Origin: a bacterium
GTDB lineage: Bacteria; Actinomycetota; Thermoleophilia; Solirubrobacterales; Solirubrobacteraceae
Assembly (NCBI GenBank): GCA_021323635.1
Contig: JAJPKQ010000037.1
Coordinates: forward strand, 1-64,000
DNA: 64,000 nt
Direction: 5' to 3'
Shown: positions 27,130-36,237 of the stretch, piece by piece
Layout: each line of letters starts with the position of its first letter
Position numbering within the stretch: position 1 is the stretch's first letter
Program-made: the position numbers and the translations under genes
Notes under the pieces: generated by a model
Seen by the model: the letters and a program-made list of their open reading frames with translations, nothing else
The model's database searches: none
What the model was told of the DNA's origin: nothing

Positions 27130-29679
27130 ATGAGCGCGCGTCCCCGCACCAGCAAGCGCCGGCGCCGGAGCAGGCGCCCGGCGGCAACCGGCCATTCGTC
27201 GAGCCGCCTGCGACCGCCGGCGACCGGCACTGGCGCTCCCGCGATCGCCGCTATCGAGCGCCGCGAAGGCGAGCGCGAGGACCTCTACGCGGCGGCGCGC
27301 TCGCTGATCGCAGGCGCTCGCCGCGAGCAGCTGATCGCCCTTGCCCACCAGGCCGGTGAGCTCCCCGGCGTCCACCACGCCTACACCGCACAACGCGCGC
27401 TGATCACCGGGGCGATCGAGGGCGCCGGTGCGCTGCCCACCCCCCTACTGCCGGCTGCGTATGTGGCGATCGCCGAGCTCGGGTTGATCGCGCTGCAGAG
27501 GGAGGCACGCGAGCCGCTGCTGCTCAACCTCACCGGCATGGCGCTGTATGAGCTCTGGGCGCTCGATGCCGCGCAGGAGCTGTTCGCCGCCGCGCTGCGT
27601 CTCGATCCGCAGCTCGCCAGCGCAAGGTCGAACGAGGAGGCGCTGGCGCGCCGCCGGCGCAGGCTCGCCGGGCGTCGGGCTCCCGCACTGCATCGCGATG
27701 TCGCCCAGCTTGAGGGGCGCGCGATCGAGCTGGCGCGCAGCGCCCAGCCGGCCCACGGTATGACGCTGGCCCTCTGCATGATCGTCCGCGACGAGGAGCG
27801 CGTGCTCGCGCGCTGCCTGGAGTCGGTGCGCGACGCGGTGGACGAGCTCGTTGTGGTCGACACCGGCTCTCGCGATGCGACGATCGACATAGCCCGATCA
27901 TTTGGAGCGCGGGTGATCGAGGTGCCCTGGGAAGACTCCTTTGCCGCGGCACGCAACGTCTCCTTCGACGCTGCGCGCTCCGACTGGCTGCTCTATCTCG
28001 ATGCTGACGAGACGCTCGTCGCCGAGGACCGGGAGCTGCTGCGAGCGCTCTGCGGCCGCACCTGGAGGGAGGCCTTCTATGTGCAGGAGACCAACCTCAC
28101 CGGCTCGCTACGCTCGGGAACGGCGTTCACCAACGACGCGCTGCGAGTCTTCCGCAACCGCGCCGAGTATCGCTTCGAGGGGCGCATCCACGAGCAGATC
28201 GCCAAGCGCCTGCCTGCGCATCTGCCCGAGCGCATCGAGCGCAGCGCGGTGCGCATCGAGCACGACGGCTACCTGGCCGAGATGCGTGAGGACAGGGACA
28301 AGTCCGCGCGCAACCTGGCGCTGCTGCAGAAGGAAGCCGAGGAAGGCGCCGACAGCGCCTTCGTTCACTTCAACCTCGGCACCACCTACGCCAGCGGCGA
28401 CGAGCCCGGGCGGGCAGTCGAGGAGTTTGCCTATGCCTGGCGGCTGGTGGCTCAGGAACCCCAGCTTGAGCGCTTCCCGTTTGCGCCAAGCCTTGCGAGC
28501 TGGTATGCGGCGGCGCTCTGCGCATGCGGTCGCGAGCGCGAGGCGATCGCTCTGGCCGAGCAGGCGCTCGTGCACTTTCCGGAGCACACCGACCTCGTGC
28601 TGCGGCAGGCGAACGCCCACGCCGCGCTGGGCGATAGCGAGCGTGCGCTTGCGCTGGCGCAGCGCTGCCTGGAGATGGGCGACTCGGACCCCAAGCTTGC
28701 CGGCACGCGCGGCTCCGGCGGCTTTCTGGCGCGCACGCTGATCGGCCGCATCCTGCTGGCCCGCGGCGAGGCGCAGGGCGCGGCGGCGGCGCTGAGCCAG
28801 GCGCTCGCTGAAGGCTCCTCCTATCTTGAGCCCGTCGAGCCCCTGGTCACGGCGCTCTTGGCAGCGGGCCGATCGCCCGAGCAGGCGCTTGCGGCGCTCG
28901 AGGAGGCGCTCGGAGCGCTGCCCGGCGTCGCCCGCTTTCTGGCCGCCGGCGCGCTGCTTGCAGGCGGACACGCCGAGCCTGCCGCAGCACAGCTCGAGAT
29001 CCTGCTGGCCGAGGAGGAGGACAGCCGCGTGCGGCTGGCGCTTGCCGAAGCGCAGCTCTACAGCCACAACTACCCCGCCGCCGCCCGCACTGCCGCCGGG
29101 ATCGCGCCCGAGGACCCCTTGGCGCAGGCCGCCTGCCGCAGCGAGCTGCGCGCGCTTGTCCTCGCCGGCTCCGAGCCGGTTGCGCAGGCGCTTGCGCGCG
29201 CCGGCCGGGCGGGCCTCGATGAGCGCCAGCTTGCCGCCTATCGCCTATGGTGGGCGCTTGAGGGTGGTGCCGAGCGCGCCGAGGGTCAACCTCCCCCGGC
29301 GGGCGAGGAGCTGCTTGCAGCGCTGGGCGTTCTGCTCGACCTGCGCGAGTACCGCAGGTTTGAGCGGCTGTTACCCGCGCTGGCCGACTGCGACCTCGAG
29401 CCCACCCAGCGCCGGCACCGCCTTGCCGAGCTCTATCTGCGTCACGGCTTTGCCAAGTCGGCGGCGCGCGAGTGGATGGAGATCTGCGCCAGGGAGCCAG
29501 ATGCGCAGGCACTCTACGGGCTGGCCGTCATCGCCTCCGCGCAGGGCATGAGCGAGCAGGCGGCAGAGCTTGCGCGCCAGGCGCTGGCGCGCGATCCAGG
29601 CTCAGACGGCGCCCGCTCGCTGCTGGAGGAGCTGCGGCGCGCGCCGGTGCAGCCGCCTACCGGAGCGCTGCGCGCCTAA
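27130..29679 (+). CDS. family 2 glycosyltransferase with TPR repeats, flagellar-associated
   Basis: About 849 residues. A basic N-terminus and a helical region (~60-200) precede a GT-A/GT2 domain at ~210-420, with MTLALCMIVRDEE, VVVDTGSRDATIDIA and LLYLDADETL containing the DxD-type site. The remainder (~420-849) is a series of TPR-like helical hairpins (for example ALALAQRCLEMGD, GRILLARGEAQGAAAALSQAL). Such TPR-glycosyltransferases modify proteins. The sigma-28 promoter 9 bases before its start and its place between fliA and flaG suggest it glycosylates flagellin or another flagellar part; the acceptor and sugar are unknown. A longer in-frame start at 27031 (TTG) would read through the promoter and is rejected. 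Confidence 0.83.
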   Translation: MSARPRTSKRRRRSRRPAATGHSSSRLRPPATGTGAPAIAAIERREGEREDLYAAARSLIAGARREQLIALAHQAGELPGVHHAYTAQRALITGAIEGAGALPTPLLPAAYVAIAELGLIALQREAREPLLLNLTGMALYELWALDAAQELFAAALRLDPQLASARSNEEALARRRRRLAGRRAPALHRDVAQLEGRAIELARSAQPAHGMTLALCMIVRDEERVLARCLESVRDAVDELVVVDTGSRDATIDIARSFGARVIEVPWEDSFAAARNVSFDAARSDWLLYLDADETLVAEDRELLRALCGRTWREAFYVQETNLTGSLRSGTAFTNDALRVFRNRAEYRFEGRIHEQIAKRLPAHLPERIERSAVRIEHDGYLAEMREDRDKSARNLALLQKEAEEGADSAFVHFNLGTTYASGDEPGRAVEEFAYAWRLVAQEPQLERFPFAPSLASWYAAALCACGREREAIALAEQALVHFPEHTDLVLRQANAHAALGDSERALALAQRCLEMGDSDPKLAGTRGSGGFLARTLIGRILLARGEAQGAAAALSQALAEGSSYLEPVEPLVTALLAAGRSPEQALAALEEALGALPGVARFLAAGALLAGGHAEPAAAQLEILLAEEEDSRVRLALAEAQLYSHNYPAAARTAAGIAPEDPLAQAACRSELRALVLAGSEPVAQALARAGRAGLDERQLAAYRLWWALEGGAERAEGQPPPAGEELLAALGVLLDLREYRRFERLLPALADCDLEPTQRRHRLAELYLRHGFAKSAAREWMEICAREPDAQALYGLAVIASAQGMSEQAAELARQALARDPGSDGARSLLEELRRAPVQPPTGALRA

Positions 29680-29703
29680 AGGTCCAGAGCAAGCTGCCGA
29701 TCT
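29677..29703 (+). promoter_or_regulatory. sigma-28 promoter of flaG-fliD
   Basis: TAAA (29677-29680, sharing the stop codon of the glycosyltransferase), 15 bases, GCCGATCT (29696-29703). This is an exact match to the core sigma-28 consensus. Confidence 0.8.
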
Positions 29704-29721
29704 TCAAGGGACGTGGCAGGC

Positions 29722-29749
29722 CTGATAGGGCGCAGACTGCGACCATCAG
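29722..29749 (+). other. leader hairpin upstream of flaG
   Basis: CTGAT (29722-29726) pairs with ATCAG (29745-29749), GG with CC, and CGCA with TGCG around a GAC loop. It lies in the ~70-base leader before flaG and its ribosome site AAAGGAG (29757-29763). Function unknown. Confidence 0.45.
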
Positions 29750-29774
29750 CCCCGCCAAAGGAGCAAGATCAAGG

Positions 29775-30122
29775 ATGAGCGCACCCATACAATCCCCTGA
29801 AGGTCTCGGCGGCATCCTGCCGACTGCTCCCAGCGCGCGCACGGGGGGCGCACGGGCGCCCACCGCCACGGGCGCGACGCTGGGGCCCGCGGTGGCGGTC
29901 GAAACCACGCCCTCCTCTCCGCCGGCCGAGGTTCTGGCGCAGGTGCAGGCAGCCGGGCGCGTCTACGACCGCCTGCGCTCGGAAGGGATCACGGTCCGCT
30001 TCACGCGCGATCCGCTTGGGCGGATGCGCGCGAGCCTCTACAACAGCGAAGGCGCTCCCGTGCGCGACCTCTCGCCAGGCGAGACGGTCGCGCTTGCGGC
30101 CGGTGAAGGGCCGGCGCGATGA
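29775..30122 (+). CDS. flaG: FlaG-like flagellar protein
   Basis: A 115-residue protein directly upstream of fliD, where flaG usually sits. The N-terminal half is Pro/Ala/Thr-rich. The C-terminal half (VRFTRDPLGRMRASLYNSEG, VRDLSPGETVAL) follows the FlaG pattern of a short beta-hairpin followed by a proline-containing loop. ATG 29775 follows AAAGGAG with an 11-base spacer. Overlaps fliD by 4 bases (ATGA). The role of FlaG in filament length or cap assembly is known only loosely in other species. Confidence 0.7.
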   Translation: MSAPIQSPEGLGGILPTAPSARTGGARAPTATGATLGPAVAVETTPSSPPAEVLAQVQAAGRVYDRLRSEGITVRFTRDPLGRMRASLYNSEGAPVRDLSPGETVALAAGEGPAR

Positions 30123-31513
30123 GCGTCGGCAGCGAATCGCTGGTCAAGTTCGAAGGCCTCGCCTCTGGCCTGCACACCCAGGAAATCGTAAACGCGATGA
30201 TGGCGGTCGAACGCCAATCGCTCACGCGCATGCGCGATGAACGCACGGTCCTTGAAACGCAGGAGGGGGCGCTGCGCAACCTCCGAGCGGACCTGCAGAG
30301 CCTGCTCACCGCCACCACCACCGAACTGGGCTCGCCCGCGATCTTCGCCAAGAGCCAGCAGATCAGCTCGAGCGAACCATCGCGCGTCGGCGCGACGCTC
30401 AGCGGCAGCGCACCCGCCGGCGGCTACTCGATCACGGTCGCCGGGCTGGCGAGCGCCGCTCAGCGCTCCTTCACCTACCACAGCCCCAGCGAAGAAAAGA
30501 GCGTCACGATCGAAGGCCACGAACTCAAGATAAAGGCCGGCGAGACGCTCGCCCAGCTGGCGGAATCGATTAACGCGAACTCCGAACTGCCGCTGCTGGC
30601 AACCGCGGTGGGCGGCGAAACGCTTGTGCTCTCCGAGCGCGCAACAGGCAAGCAGGGTCCCGGCTACATCGCGGTCTCAGGCGGCGAAACGCTGACCGAA
30701 GTGCTCGGCTCGGCCAAGGAAGGGACCAACGCCGCCTATGCGATCAACGGCGTCGAAGGCTCTTCGAAGAGCAATGTCCTGACCGAAGCGATACCGGGCG
30801 TCACGCTGACGCTGAGCGCGCTGACGGGCTCCTCTCCCGTGTCGGTGACGATCTCCCAGCCCGAAGTCGACAAGGCCAAGGTCGTAGAAGCGGTCAAGGC
30901 CTTCATCAGCGCCTACAACAGCGCCCTCACAGCGATCCAGGGCGAAATTCAGACCAAGCCGCCCAGCGGCCTGGCGGCGCAGGCCCAGGAACGCAAGGGC
31001 ACGCTCTTCGGCGACCCGGAACTGCTCTCGATCGCCACGACGATGCGCCAGGAAGCCTACACCGCCGTCGCGGGGCTGCCGAGCGGGGTCTCGAGCCTGA
31101 CCGACATCGGCATCAGCACCGGCGCTGCAAGCGGCAGCGCGACGCCCTCGCAGAGCGCGATCGAAGGCAAGCTCCAGCTTGAAGAATCGAAGCTAGCCGA
31201 AGCGCTCGCAAGAGAACCGGAAGCGGTGCAGAAGCTCCTCAAGGAATGGTCCGCCCGCTTTGCGGTCGGGGTCGAAGCAAGCACGCAGACCGCGAGCAGC
31301 CTCGACTCGCGCGCGCAGAGCGACGAAGAACGAGCGCTTGCGATCTCCGAACGCTCGACCGCGCTCTCGGAAATGCTCGAAGTGCGCCAGCACAACCTTG
31401 AAGCGCGCTTTGTCGCGCTGGAATCGACGCTCGCACGGCTGAAGGTACAGAGCTCCTACGTCTCTGCGCAGCTCTCGAAGCTCTCCGCGAGCGGCTCCAC
31501 CGCGATCCTTTAG
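30119..31513 (+). CDS. fliD: flagellar filament cap protein FliD
   Basis: Forms the cap that helps flagellin fold at the filament tip. The 464-residue product has the FliD N-terminus (LVKFEGLASGLHTQEIVNAM, then a coiled stretch MAVERQSLTRMRDE) and the C-terminal helices (RQHNLEARFVALESTLARLK, SYVSAQLSKL). The central domains are rich in Thr/Ser/Gly/Ala, as expected. Glutamate codons are almost all GAA. Expressed with flaG from the promoter at 29677. Confidence 0.94.
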   Translation: MSVGSESLVKFEGLASGLHTQEIVNAMMAVERQSLTRMRDERTVLETQEGALRNLRADLQSLLTATTTELGSPAIFAKSQQISSSEPSRVGATLSGSAPAGGYSITVAGLASAAQRSFTYHSPSEEKSVTIEGHELKIKAGETLAQLAESINANSELPLLATAVGGETLVLSERATGKQGPGYIAVSGGETLTEVLGSAKEGTNAAYAINGVEGSSKSNVLTEAIPGVTLTLSALTGSSPVSVTISQPEVDKAKVVEAVKAFISAYNSALTAIQGEIQTKPPSGLAAQAQERKGTLFGDPELLSIATTMRQEAYTAVAGLPSGVSSLTDIGISTGAASGSATPSQSAIEGKLQLEESKLAEALAREPEAVQKLLKEWSARFAVGVEASTQTASSLDSRAQSDEERALAISERSTALSEMLEVRQHNLEARFVALESTLARLKVQSSYVSAQLSKLSASGSTAIL

Positions 31514-31538
31514 CGACCTGTCAAGCAGGCCCAGTCGC

Positions 31539-31565
31539 TCAATCCTGGCCGCCCGCGGCCGATCA
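31539..31565 (+). promoter_or_regulatory. sigma-28 promoter of fliS
   Basis: TCAA (31539-31542), 15 bases, GCCGATCA (31558-31565). The fliS GTG at 31573 follows after 7 bases, so the transcript is probably leaderless. Confidence 0.78.
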
Positions 31566-31572
31566 CCATGGT

Positions 31573-31956
31573 GTGAGCACTCAGACCGCATACACCACCG
31601 CCTACTCGCGCTCGCTGCGCGAGAACAACATCCTCTCAGCCTCGCCCACCGGGCTCATCGTCGCCCTCTACGACGGCGCCAAGCGCTTTCTCGGCGAGGG
31701 CGCCGAGGCGATGCGCAATCGTGAAATCGAGCGCTCTCACCACGCGCTGCGTCGCGCTGAAATGATCATCGACTACCTCAATCAGATCATCGATGACGAG
31801 CAGGGCGAGGTCGCGCAGAGCCTCCACTCGCTCTACGCCTTCGCACGCCGCCACCTCAACAGCGCGCGGATGAGCCTCGACGCGGGCAAGGTCGAGGAGG
31901 TCATCCGCGTGCTCAACCCGCTGCGCGAGGCCTTCGATCAGATCTCACGGCAATGA
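31573..31956 (+). CDS. fliS: flagellin chaperone FliS
   Basis: Cytosolic chaperone that binds the C-terminus of flagellin. The 127-residue helical protein shows the family stretches ENNILSASPTGLIVALYDGA and RRHLNSARMSLDAGKVEEV. GTG 31573 is preferred because it starts just after the sigma-28 -10 element and gives MSTQTAYTTAY, a normal FliS N-terminus. Glutamate codons are mainly GAG, unlike exported flagellar proteins next to it. Confidence 0.92.
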   Translation: MSTQTAYTTAYSRSLRENNILSASPTGLIVALYDGAKRFLGEGAEAMRNREIERSHHALRRAEMIIDYLNQIIDDEQGEVAQSLHSLYAFARRHLNSARMSLDAGKVEEVIRVLNPLREAFDQISRQ

Positions 31957-32330
31957 GCGTCGGGCAGTCAGGCCGGACAGGGGCGCACGACGGCGACTCC
32001 GCAGGCAGCGCTGATCAGCACTACCAGGAGCTGCTTGCGCTGGTCGAGCAGCAGCTGCTGCTCGCCGAAGCCGGCAGCGCCGACGCACTGGTCGGCCTGG
32101 CGGCGGCCTGGGAGCGGATCAGCGCGCTGGGCCCGGTCAACCCGACGCCGGCGGCCGCCAGTGCGCTGGCCCGAGCAGCGTTGCTGCTGCGCCGCACCAG
32201 CGAGCGCATCGAGCACATGCAGGCAAGCCTCGGCGAGGAGATCACCAGGACCGCGAAGGTGGCTCACGCCGCCCGCTCCTACGCCTCCCCTGCCCCTTCG
32301 CTCTCGCGACGCGTCGATCGCCGCGCCTAG
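31953..32330 (+). CDS. FliT-like small helical protein
   Basis: A 125-residue protein overlapping the end of fliS by 4 bases. The middle (QHYQELLALVEQQLLLAEAG, ALVGLAAAWERI, ARAALLLRRTSERIEHMQ) is predicted helical, like FliT chaperones for FliD, which usually follow fliS. Similarity is weak, so the name rests on gene order and size. The ends are Gly/Ser and Arg/Ser-rich. Confidence 0.6.
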   Translation: MSVGQSGRTGAHDGDSAGSADQHYQELLALVEQQLLLAEAGSADALVGLAAAWERISALGPVNPTPAAASALARAALLLRRTSERIEHMQASLGEEITRTAKVAHAARSYASPAPSLSRRVDRRA

Positions 32331-32334
32331 GCGC

Positions 32335-32361
32335 TAAAGCTCACGGTGGATCGTCCGATCA
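32335..32361 (+). promoter_or_regulatory. sigma-28 promoter of flgB-flgC-fliE
   Basis: TAAA (32335-32338), 15 bases, TCCGATCA (32354-32361). The flgB ATG at 32377 follows after 15 bases. Confidence 0.68.
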
Positions 32362-32376
32362 CCGAGGGCGAGCTGC

Positions 32377-32724
32377 ATGTCTACCCTCGACGGCATTCAG
32401 GCGATCCTTGAGACCGCGATGCGCGGTGCCTGGCAGCGCCAGACGCTGCTGACGCAGAACATCGCCAACGCTGAAACGCCGGGCTACCAACGCGAGACGC
32501 TCTCCTTCCAGTCCAGCCTCCGCTCGGCGCTCAGCGGCGGCGAACCGCTTGAATCGCTCAGCTTCACGCCGGTGGCGGAAGCGCGAGCGGCGACTCCGAA
32601 CGGCAATGGCGTGAACCTCGATCAGGAATCGGCGCTGCTGGCCGAAAACGGCCTCACCTACGAGGCGCTGTCGCAGATGCTCTTTGCCCACAACGAAACG
32701 CTGCGCGCCGCGATGGGGCTGTGA
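32377..32724 (+). CDS. flgB: flagellar proximal rod protein FlgB
   Basis: 115-residue rod subunit exported by the flagellar system. It carries the rod N-terminal motif (LTQNIANAETPGYQRETL) and the C-terminal LAENGLTYEALSQMLFAHN. It begins the flgB-flgC-fliE-fliF-fliG-fliH-fliI block, whose order matches other Gram-positive flagellar operons. Confidence 0.93.
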   Translation: MSTLDGIQAILETAMRGAWQRQTLLTQNIANAETPGYQRETLSFQSSLRSALSGGEPLESLSFTPVAEARAATPNGNGVNLDQESALLAENGLTYEALSQMLFAHNETLRAAMGL

Positions 32725-32726
32725 CG

Positions 32727-33230
32727 ATGGGGCTCTTTGACGCAATTGAGATTGCCGGCTCGGGCCTCTCCGCCGAACGTGTGCGGATGGACGTGACCGC
32801 CGAGAACCTTGCCAACGCGCAGACCACGCGCGTCCCCGGCGGCGGCCCCTATCAGCGCAAGGAAGTGATACTCGCCGCGAGCGCGCCCGCAGAAAGCTTC
32901 GAAGGGGCGCTGGAAGGAGCGCTCGGCAGCGGCTCCGAAACGCAGGAAGCACCGGCCTCAAACCAGATCGGCGGATCGCCCGCAGCGGGCGAAGGGCCCG
33001 GAGGCGGCGTGCAAGTCGCGGCGGTCGTCGCCTCCAAGACGCCCGACCAGCTGGTCTATGAGCCGGGCAACCCCGAAGCCAACGCCAAAGGCTATGTCCG
33101 GCTGCCCAATGTCGACACCGTCACGGAAATGACGAATCTGATCGCCGAGTCGCGCTCCTACCAGGCTGACGTGACCGCGATGGAGACCGCAAAGGGCATG
33201 TTCAACACGACGCTCGGGCTGCTGAAGTGA
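32727..33230 (+). CDS. flgC: flagellar proximal rod protein FlgC
   Basis: 167-residue rod protein: MGLFDAIEIAGSGLSAERVR, AENLANAQTTRVPGG, and C-terminal PNVDTVTEMTNLIAESRSYQ. ATG 32727 is chosen over GTG 32721, which overlaps the flgB stop, because MGLFDAI matches family starts. The middle is a Gly/Ala/Pro-rich insertion (~60-95). It overlaps fliE by 4 bases. Confidence 0.93.
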   Translation: MGLFDAIEIAGSGLSAERVRMDVTAENLANAQTTRVPGGGPYQRKEVILAASAPAESFEGALEGALGSGSETQEAPASNQIGGSPAAGEGPGGGVQVAAVVASKTPDQLVYEPGNPEANAKGYVRLPNVDTVTEMTNLIAESRSYQADVTAMETAKGMFNTTLGLLK

Positions 33231-33577
33231 CGATTCCAGCGATCGGATCCCTCGAAGCGCTCTCGGCACTCTCGCCGAGCACCAACGCGGCGGCCAAGGT
33301 CGGCTCCGAAGCGCCGGCGGGCGGCACGCTCGCCGTCGAAGAAGGCGAAAAGGCAAAGGGCTCCTTCGGCAACGCCCTGGCCAAGGCGCTCAACGCGCTG
33401 GAAGGCTCGCAGTCGAGCGCCGAAGTCGCCGCAGCGGAAGTCGCGACCGGCACCACCGCCAACCCCGAGGCGGCGATCGTGAAGGTCCAGAACGCCGAGC
33501 TTGAGATGCAGCTTGCCTCGCAGATGCGCGCCAAGGCAAGCGAAGCCCTGCAGACGATCTTCCAGACTCAGGTCTAG
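33227..33577 (+). CDS. fliE: flagellar hook-basal body protein FliE
   Basis: Connects the MS ring to the rod. The 116-residue product keeps the FliE C-terminus (LEMQLASQMRAKASEALQTI). The N-terminal ~60 residues are unusually Ala/Gly/Glu-rich and include FGNAL (47-51), a FxxxL element of the kind used by early export substrates. GTG 33227 overlaps flgC by 4 bases. Exported protein with GAA-biased glutamate codons. Confidence 0.9.
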   Translation: MTIPAIGSLEALSALSPSTNAAAKVGSEAPAGGTLAVEEGEKAKGSFGNALAKALNALEGSQSSAEVAAAEVATGTTANPEAAIVKVQNAELEMQLASQMRAKASEALQTIFQTQV

Positions 33578-33628
33578 GCGATGGCCGCTCGCTCCTCCGA
33601 TCGCAAGCGCAGGCGCCGGGAGGCATAG

Positions 33629-35173
33629 GTGGGAAGCCTCGGCCAGATGGCAACCCGCCTCTCTCCGCGCGGCTGGCTTGCCGCGGCAGCAGCGGGCATC
33701 GGCTCGATCGTCGTCCTCTATCTGCTGCTGCAGATGGTCTCCGCGCCGAGCTACACGACGCTGCTGACCGGCCTGGAACCGGCGCAGACGGGCAAGATGA
33801 CCGCGGCGCTCTCCCAGAAGGGGATCAGCTATGAGCTGCAGAACAACGGCACCGCGCTTGCCGTGCAGTCGACCGAAACCGCTCAGGCGCGCGTCGCGCT
33901 GGCCGGCGCCGGCCTGCTGGAAGGCAACCAGCAGGGCTTCTCGCTCTTCAACAAGTCCGAACTGGGGGAATCGACCTTCCAGCAGCAGGTGACCTATCAG
34001 CGCGCCCTCCAGGGCCAGCTTGCGCAGACGATCGACCAGATCCAGGGCGTATCGGGCGCGCAGGTCGAGCTGGTGCTCCCCAACACGCAGAATCAGCTCT
34101 TCTCCGAAAATCAGGCGCCGCCATCGGCGGCCGTGCTGCTGGGCGGCTCGGGCACGCTCGAACCGGCGACCGTGCGCGGCATCGCGCACCTGGTCGCCTC
34201 CTCGGTGCCCGGCCTGCAGACCTCCAACGTCACGATCACCGGTCCCTCCGGGCAGCTGCTGTGGCCCTCGGCCGAAGGCGGCGAAGGCGGCGAAGGGTCC
34301 TCCCGTCAGAGCGCCGAGCAGCACTACGACCAGCAGCTGGACTCGACGATCGGCGCGATGCTCAACCAGATCGTCGGCCCCGGCAAGGCGCAGGTTCAGG
34401 TCTATTCCGAAATGAACGTCAACAAGACCACACAGGAACAGCTCACCTACGGAACCAAGGGCGTGCCGCTGCAGGAAAGCAAGAGCCTCGAGACGCTGCA
34501 GGGGACCGGTGGCGGCAGCGGCGGAGCTGCGGGAACCGCGGCGATCCCCGGCTATGCGCAGACCGGCAGCGGCAAGTCCAACTACAAGCACGAAACCAAC
34601 AGCGCCTCGCTCGGCGTCAGCAAGACCGTCACGCACTCCACGATCGCCCCTGGCGAAGTCACAAAGGAGCACGTTGCGGTGCTGCTGGACCGCTCCGTGC
34701 CGGCCTCGGCTGTCCCGGCAATCCGCGAAGCGGTCTCCAACGCCGCCGGGATCGAACCCAAGCGCGGCGACACCCTCTACATCGGCCAGATGAGCTTCTC
34801 GAAGGCAACCACAGCTGCCGCCGCCGGCTCGAGCTCCTCGATGCTCTCCTACGCCAAGGACCTCCTCGCCGTGATCGCCGCGGCGATCTTCATCTTCTTC
34901 ACCACCCGCTTTCTGCGCAAGCGCGAAGCTGCGCCGATCGCCGAGGACCCGCCCTGGCTGCGCAGCCTGCAGGCGCCGGTCCGCCTGGCAGAGCTCGAAC
35001 GCGAGGTCGGCGCCGGCGCCCGCTCGGGCAACGGCGCCCGCAGCGCGGGCACCGGCAACGGCCAGGGCGCGCAGAGCGCCGGCGCAACGACGCGTCAGCG
35101 CGTCGAGGAGCTGGCAAACGCCAACCCCGAGCAGATCGCCGGCCAGCTGCGCAGCTGGATGAACGAAGAGTGA
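33629..35173 (+). CDS. fliF: flagellar MS-ring protein FliF
   Basis: Base-plate membrane ring, 514 residues. One membrane segment lies near the N-terminus (~17-37), ring-building domains follow (LTGLEPAQTGKMTAAL; QVTYQRALQGQLAQTIDQI), then a disordered loop (GSSRQSAEQHY), the C-terminal membrane segment (~412-428, DLLAVIAAAIFIFFTT) and a cytoplasmic tail. The tail's last helix (VEELANANPEQIAGQLRSWM) is the FliG-binding part. GTG 33629 follows GGGAGG. Glu codons switch from GAA in the outer part to GAG in the cytoplasmic tail. Confidence 0.95.
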   Translation: MGSLGQMATRLSPRGWLAAAAAGIGSIVVLYLLLQMVSAPSYTTLLTGLEPAQTGKMTAALSQKGISYELQNNGTALAVQSTETAQARVALAGAGLLEGNQQGFSLFNKSELGESTFQQQVTYQRALQGQLAQTIDQIQGVSGAQVELVLPNTQNQLFSENQAPPSAAVLLGGSGTLEPATVRGIAHLVASSVPGLQTSNVTITGPSGQLLWPSAEGGEGGEGSSRQSAEQHYDQQLDSTIGAMLNQIVGPGKAQVQVYSEMNVNKTTQEQLTYGTKGVPLQESKSLETLQGTGGGSGGAAGTAAIPGYAQTGSGKSNYKHETNSASLGVSKTVTHSTIAPGEVTKEHVAVLLDRSVPASAVPAIREAVSNAAGIEPKRGDTLYIGQMSFSKATTAAAAGSSSSMLSYAKDLLAVIAAAIFIFFTTRFLRKREAAPIAEDPPWLRSLQAPVRLAELEREVGAGARSGNGARSAGTGNGQGAQSAGATTRQRVEELANANPEQIAGQLRSWMNEE

Positions 35174-35177
35174 GCGC

Positions 35178-36227
35178 ATGGCAGCTGAGGTGAGAGAGCG
35201 CGGGCGCGCGGGCACCTCGACGGCGCAGATGAGCGGGCGCCGCAAGGCCGCGGTGCTGCTTGCGGCGCTGGGCCCAGAGCTTGCGGCCAGCGTCATCGCG
35301 CACCTGCGCGAGGATGAGGTCGAAGCGCTCTCGATCGAGATGCTGCACCTGGAGTCCGTCGCCCAGCAGACAGCCGAGGCGATCATGATCGAGCTTGAGC
35401 GCAGCGCACAGGAAGGCGGCGCTTTTGCCGCCGGCTCCGAGCTGGCGCAGGCGGTGCTCTCCCGTGCGCTCGGCGAGACGCGTGCGACCGAGCTCTTGGA
35501 AAGGGTGACCTCGGCCAGCGAGCAGCGCCCCTTCGAGCATCTCCGCCACACGCCCCCCGAGCGCGTCGCGGCCTTCCTGCAGGGCGAGGCACCGCAGACG
35601 ATCGCGCTCGTGCTGGCGCATCTGGACGCCGGCCACGCCGCGCTGGCGCTGGCGCGGCTGCCCGAGCAGATCCGCCCGGAGGTTGCGCTGCGCATCGCGC
35701 GCACTGGCGAGGTGGCGCCGGAGGTGATCCACCAGATCGAAGAGCTGGCGCGTCAGCGCATGACGGCAGCAAACCAGCAGGAAGGCTTTGCGAGCGCTGA
35801 CGGCGTCAAAGCGCTGGCGGAGATCCTCGGCCACAGCGACCGCGCCACCGAGCGCGCGGTGCTGGAGTACCTCCACAGCTCCGACCAAGAGCTCGCCGAG
35901 GACGTGCGCTCGAGGCTGTTCGTCTTCGAGGACATCGTCAAGCTGGAAGACCGCGCCATCCAGCAGGTGCTGCGCGAGGCCGACCAGAAGGATCTCGTGC
36001 TGGCGATTCGCGGCGCCCCGGAGGAGGTCAAGGAGCGCATTCTCGCCAACATGTCCGAGCGCGGCGCGGAAATGCTCAAGGAAGAGCTTGAAGTCCAGCA
36101 GCCGCAGCGCAAGTCCGACATCGACGCCGCACAGAGCCGCATTGTCAGCGTCGTTCACAAGCTCGAGGAAGCGGGCACGATCATCGTTCCGCGCCCGGAG
36201 GATCACGCCGAGGGCGACATCGTCTAG
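35178..36227 (+). CDS. fliG: flagellar motor switch protein FliG
   Basis: C-ring protein that binds FliF and interacts with MotA for torque. The 349-residue product includes an N-terminal domain (GRRKAAVLLAALGPELAASV), the middle EHLRHTPPERVAAFLQGE, and the C-terminal domain with charged motor residues (DRAIQQVLREADQKDLVLAI and RGAEMLKEELE). Gene order fliF-fliG-fliH-fliI is standard. Length is normal for the family. Confidence 0.95.
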   Translation: MAAEVRERGRAGTSTAQMSGRRKAAVLLAALGPELAASVIAHLREDEVEALSIEMLHLESVAQQTAEAIMIELERSAQEGGAFAAGSELAQAVLSRALGETRATELLERVTSASEQRPFEHLRHTPPERVAAFLQGEAPQTIALVLAHLDAGHAALALARLPEQIRPEVALRIARTGEVAPEVIHQIEELARQRMTAANQQEGFASADGVKALAEILGHSDRATERAVLEYLHSSDQELAEDVRSRLFVFEDIVKLEDRAIQQVLREADQKDLVLAIRGAPEEVKERILANMSERGAEMLKEELEVQQPQRKSDIDAAQSRIVSVVHKLEEAGTIIVPRPEDHAEGDIV

Positions 36228-36237
36228 GGAGCTGAGG

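Noticed and set aside
33578-33628. TCCGATCG between fliE and fliF as another sigma-28 promoter
   Set aside because: The bases 15 positions upstream read GGCG, not TAAA or TCAA, so the -35 half is missing.
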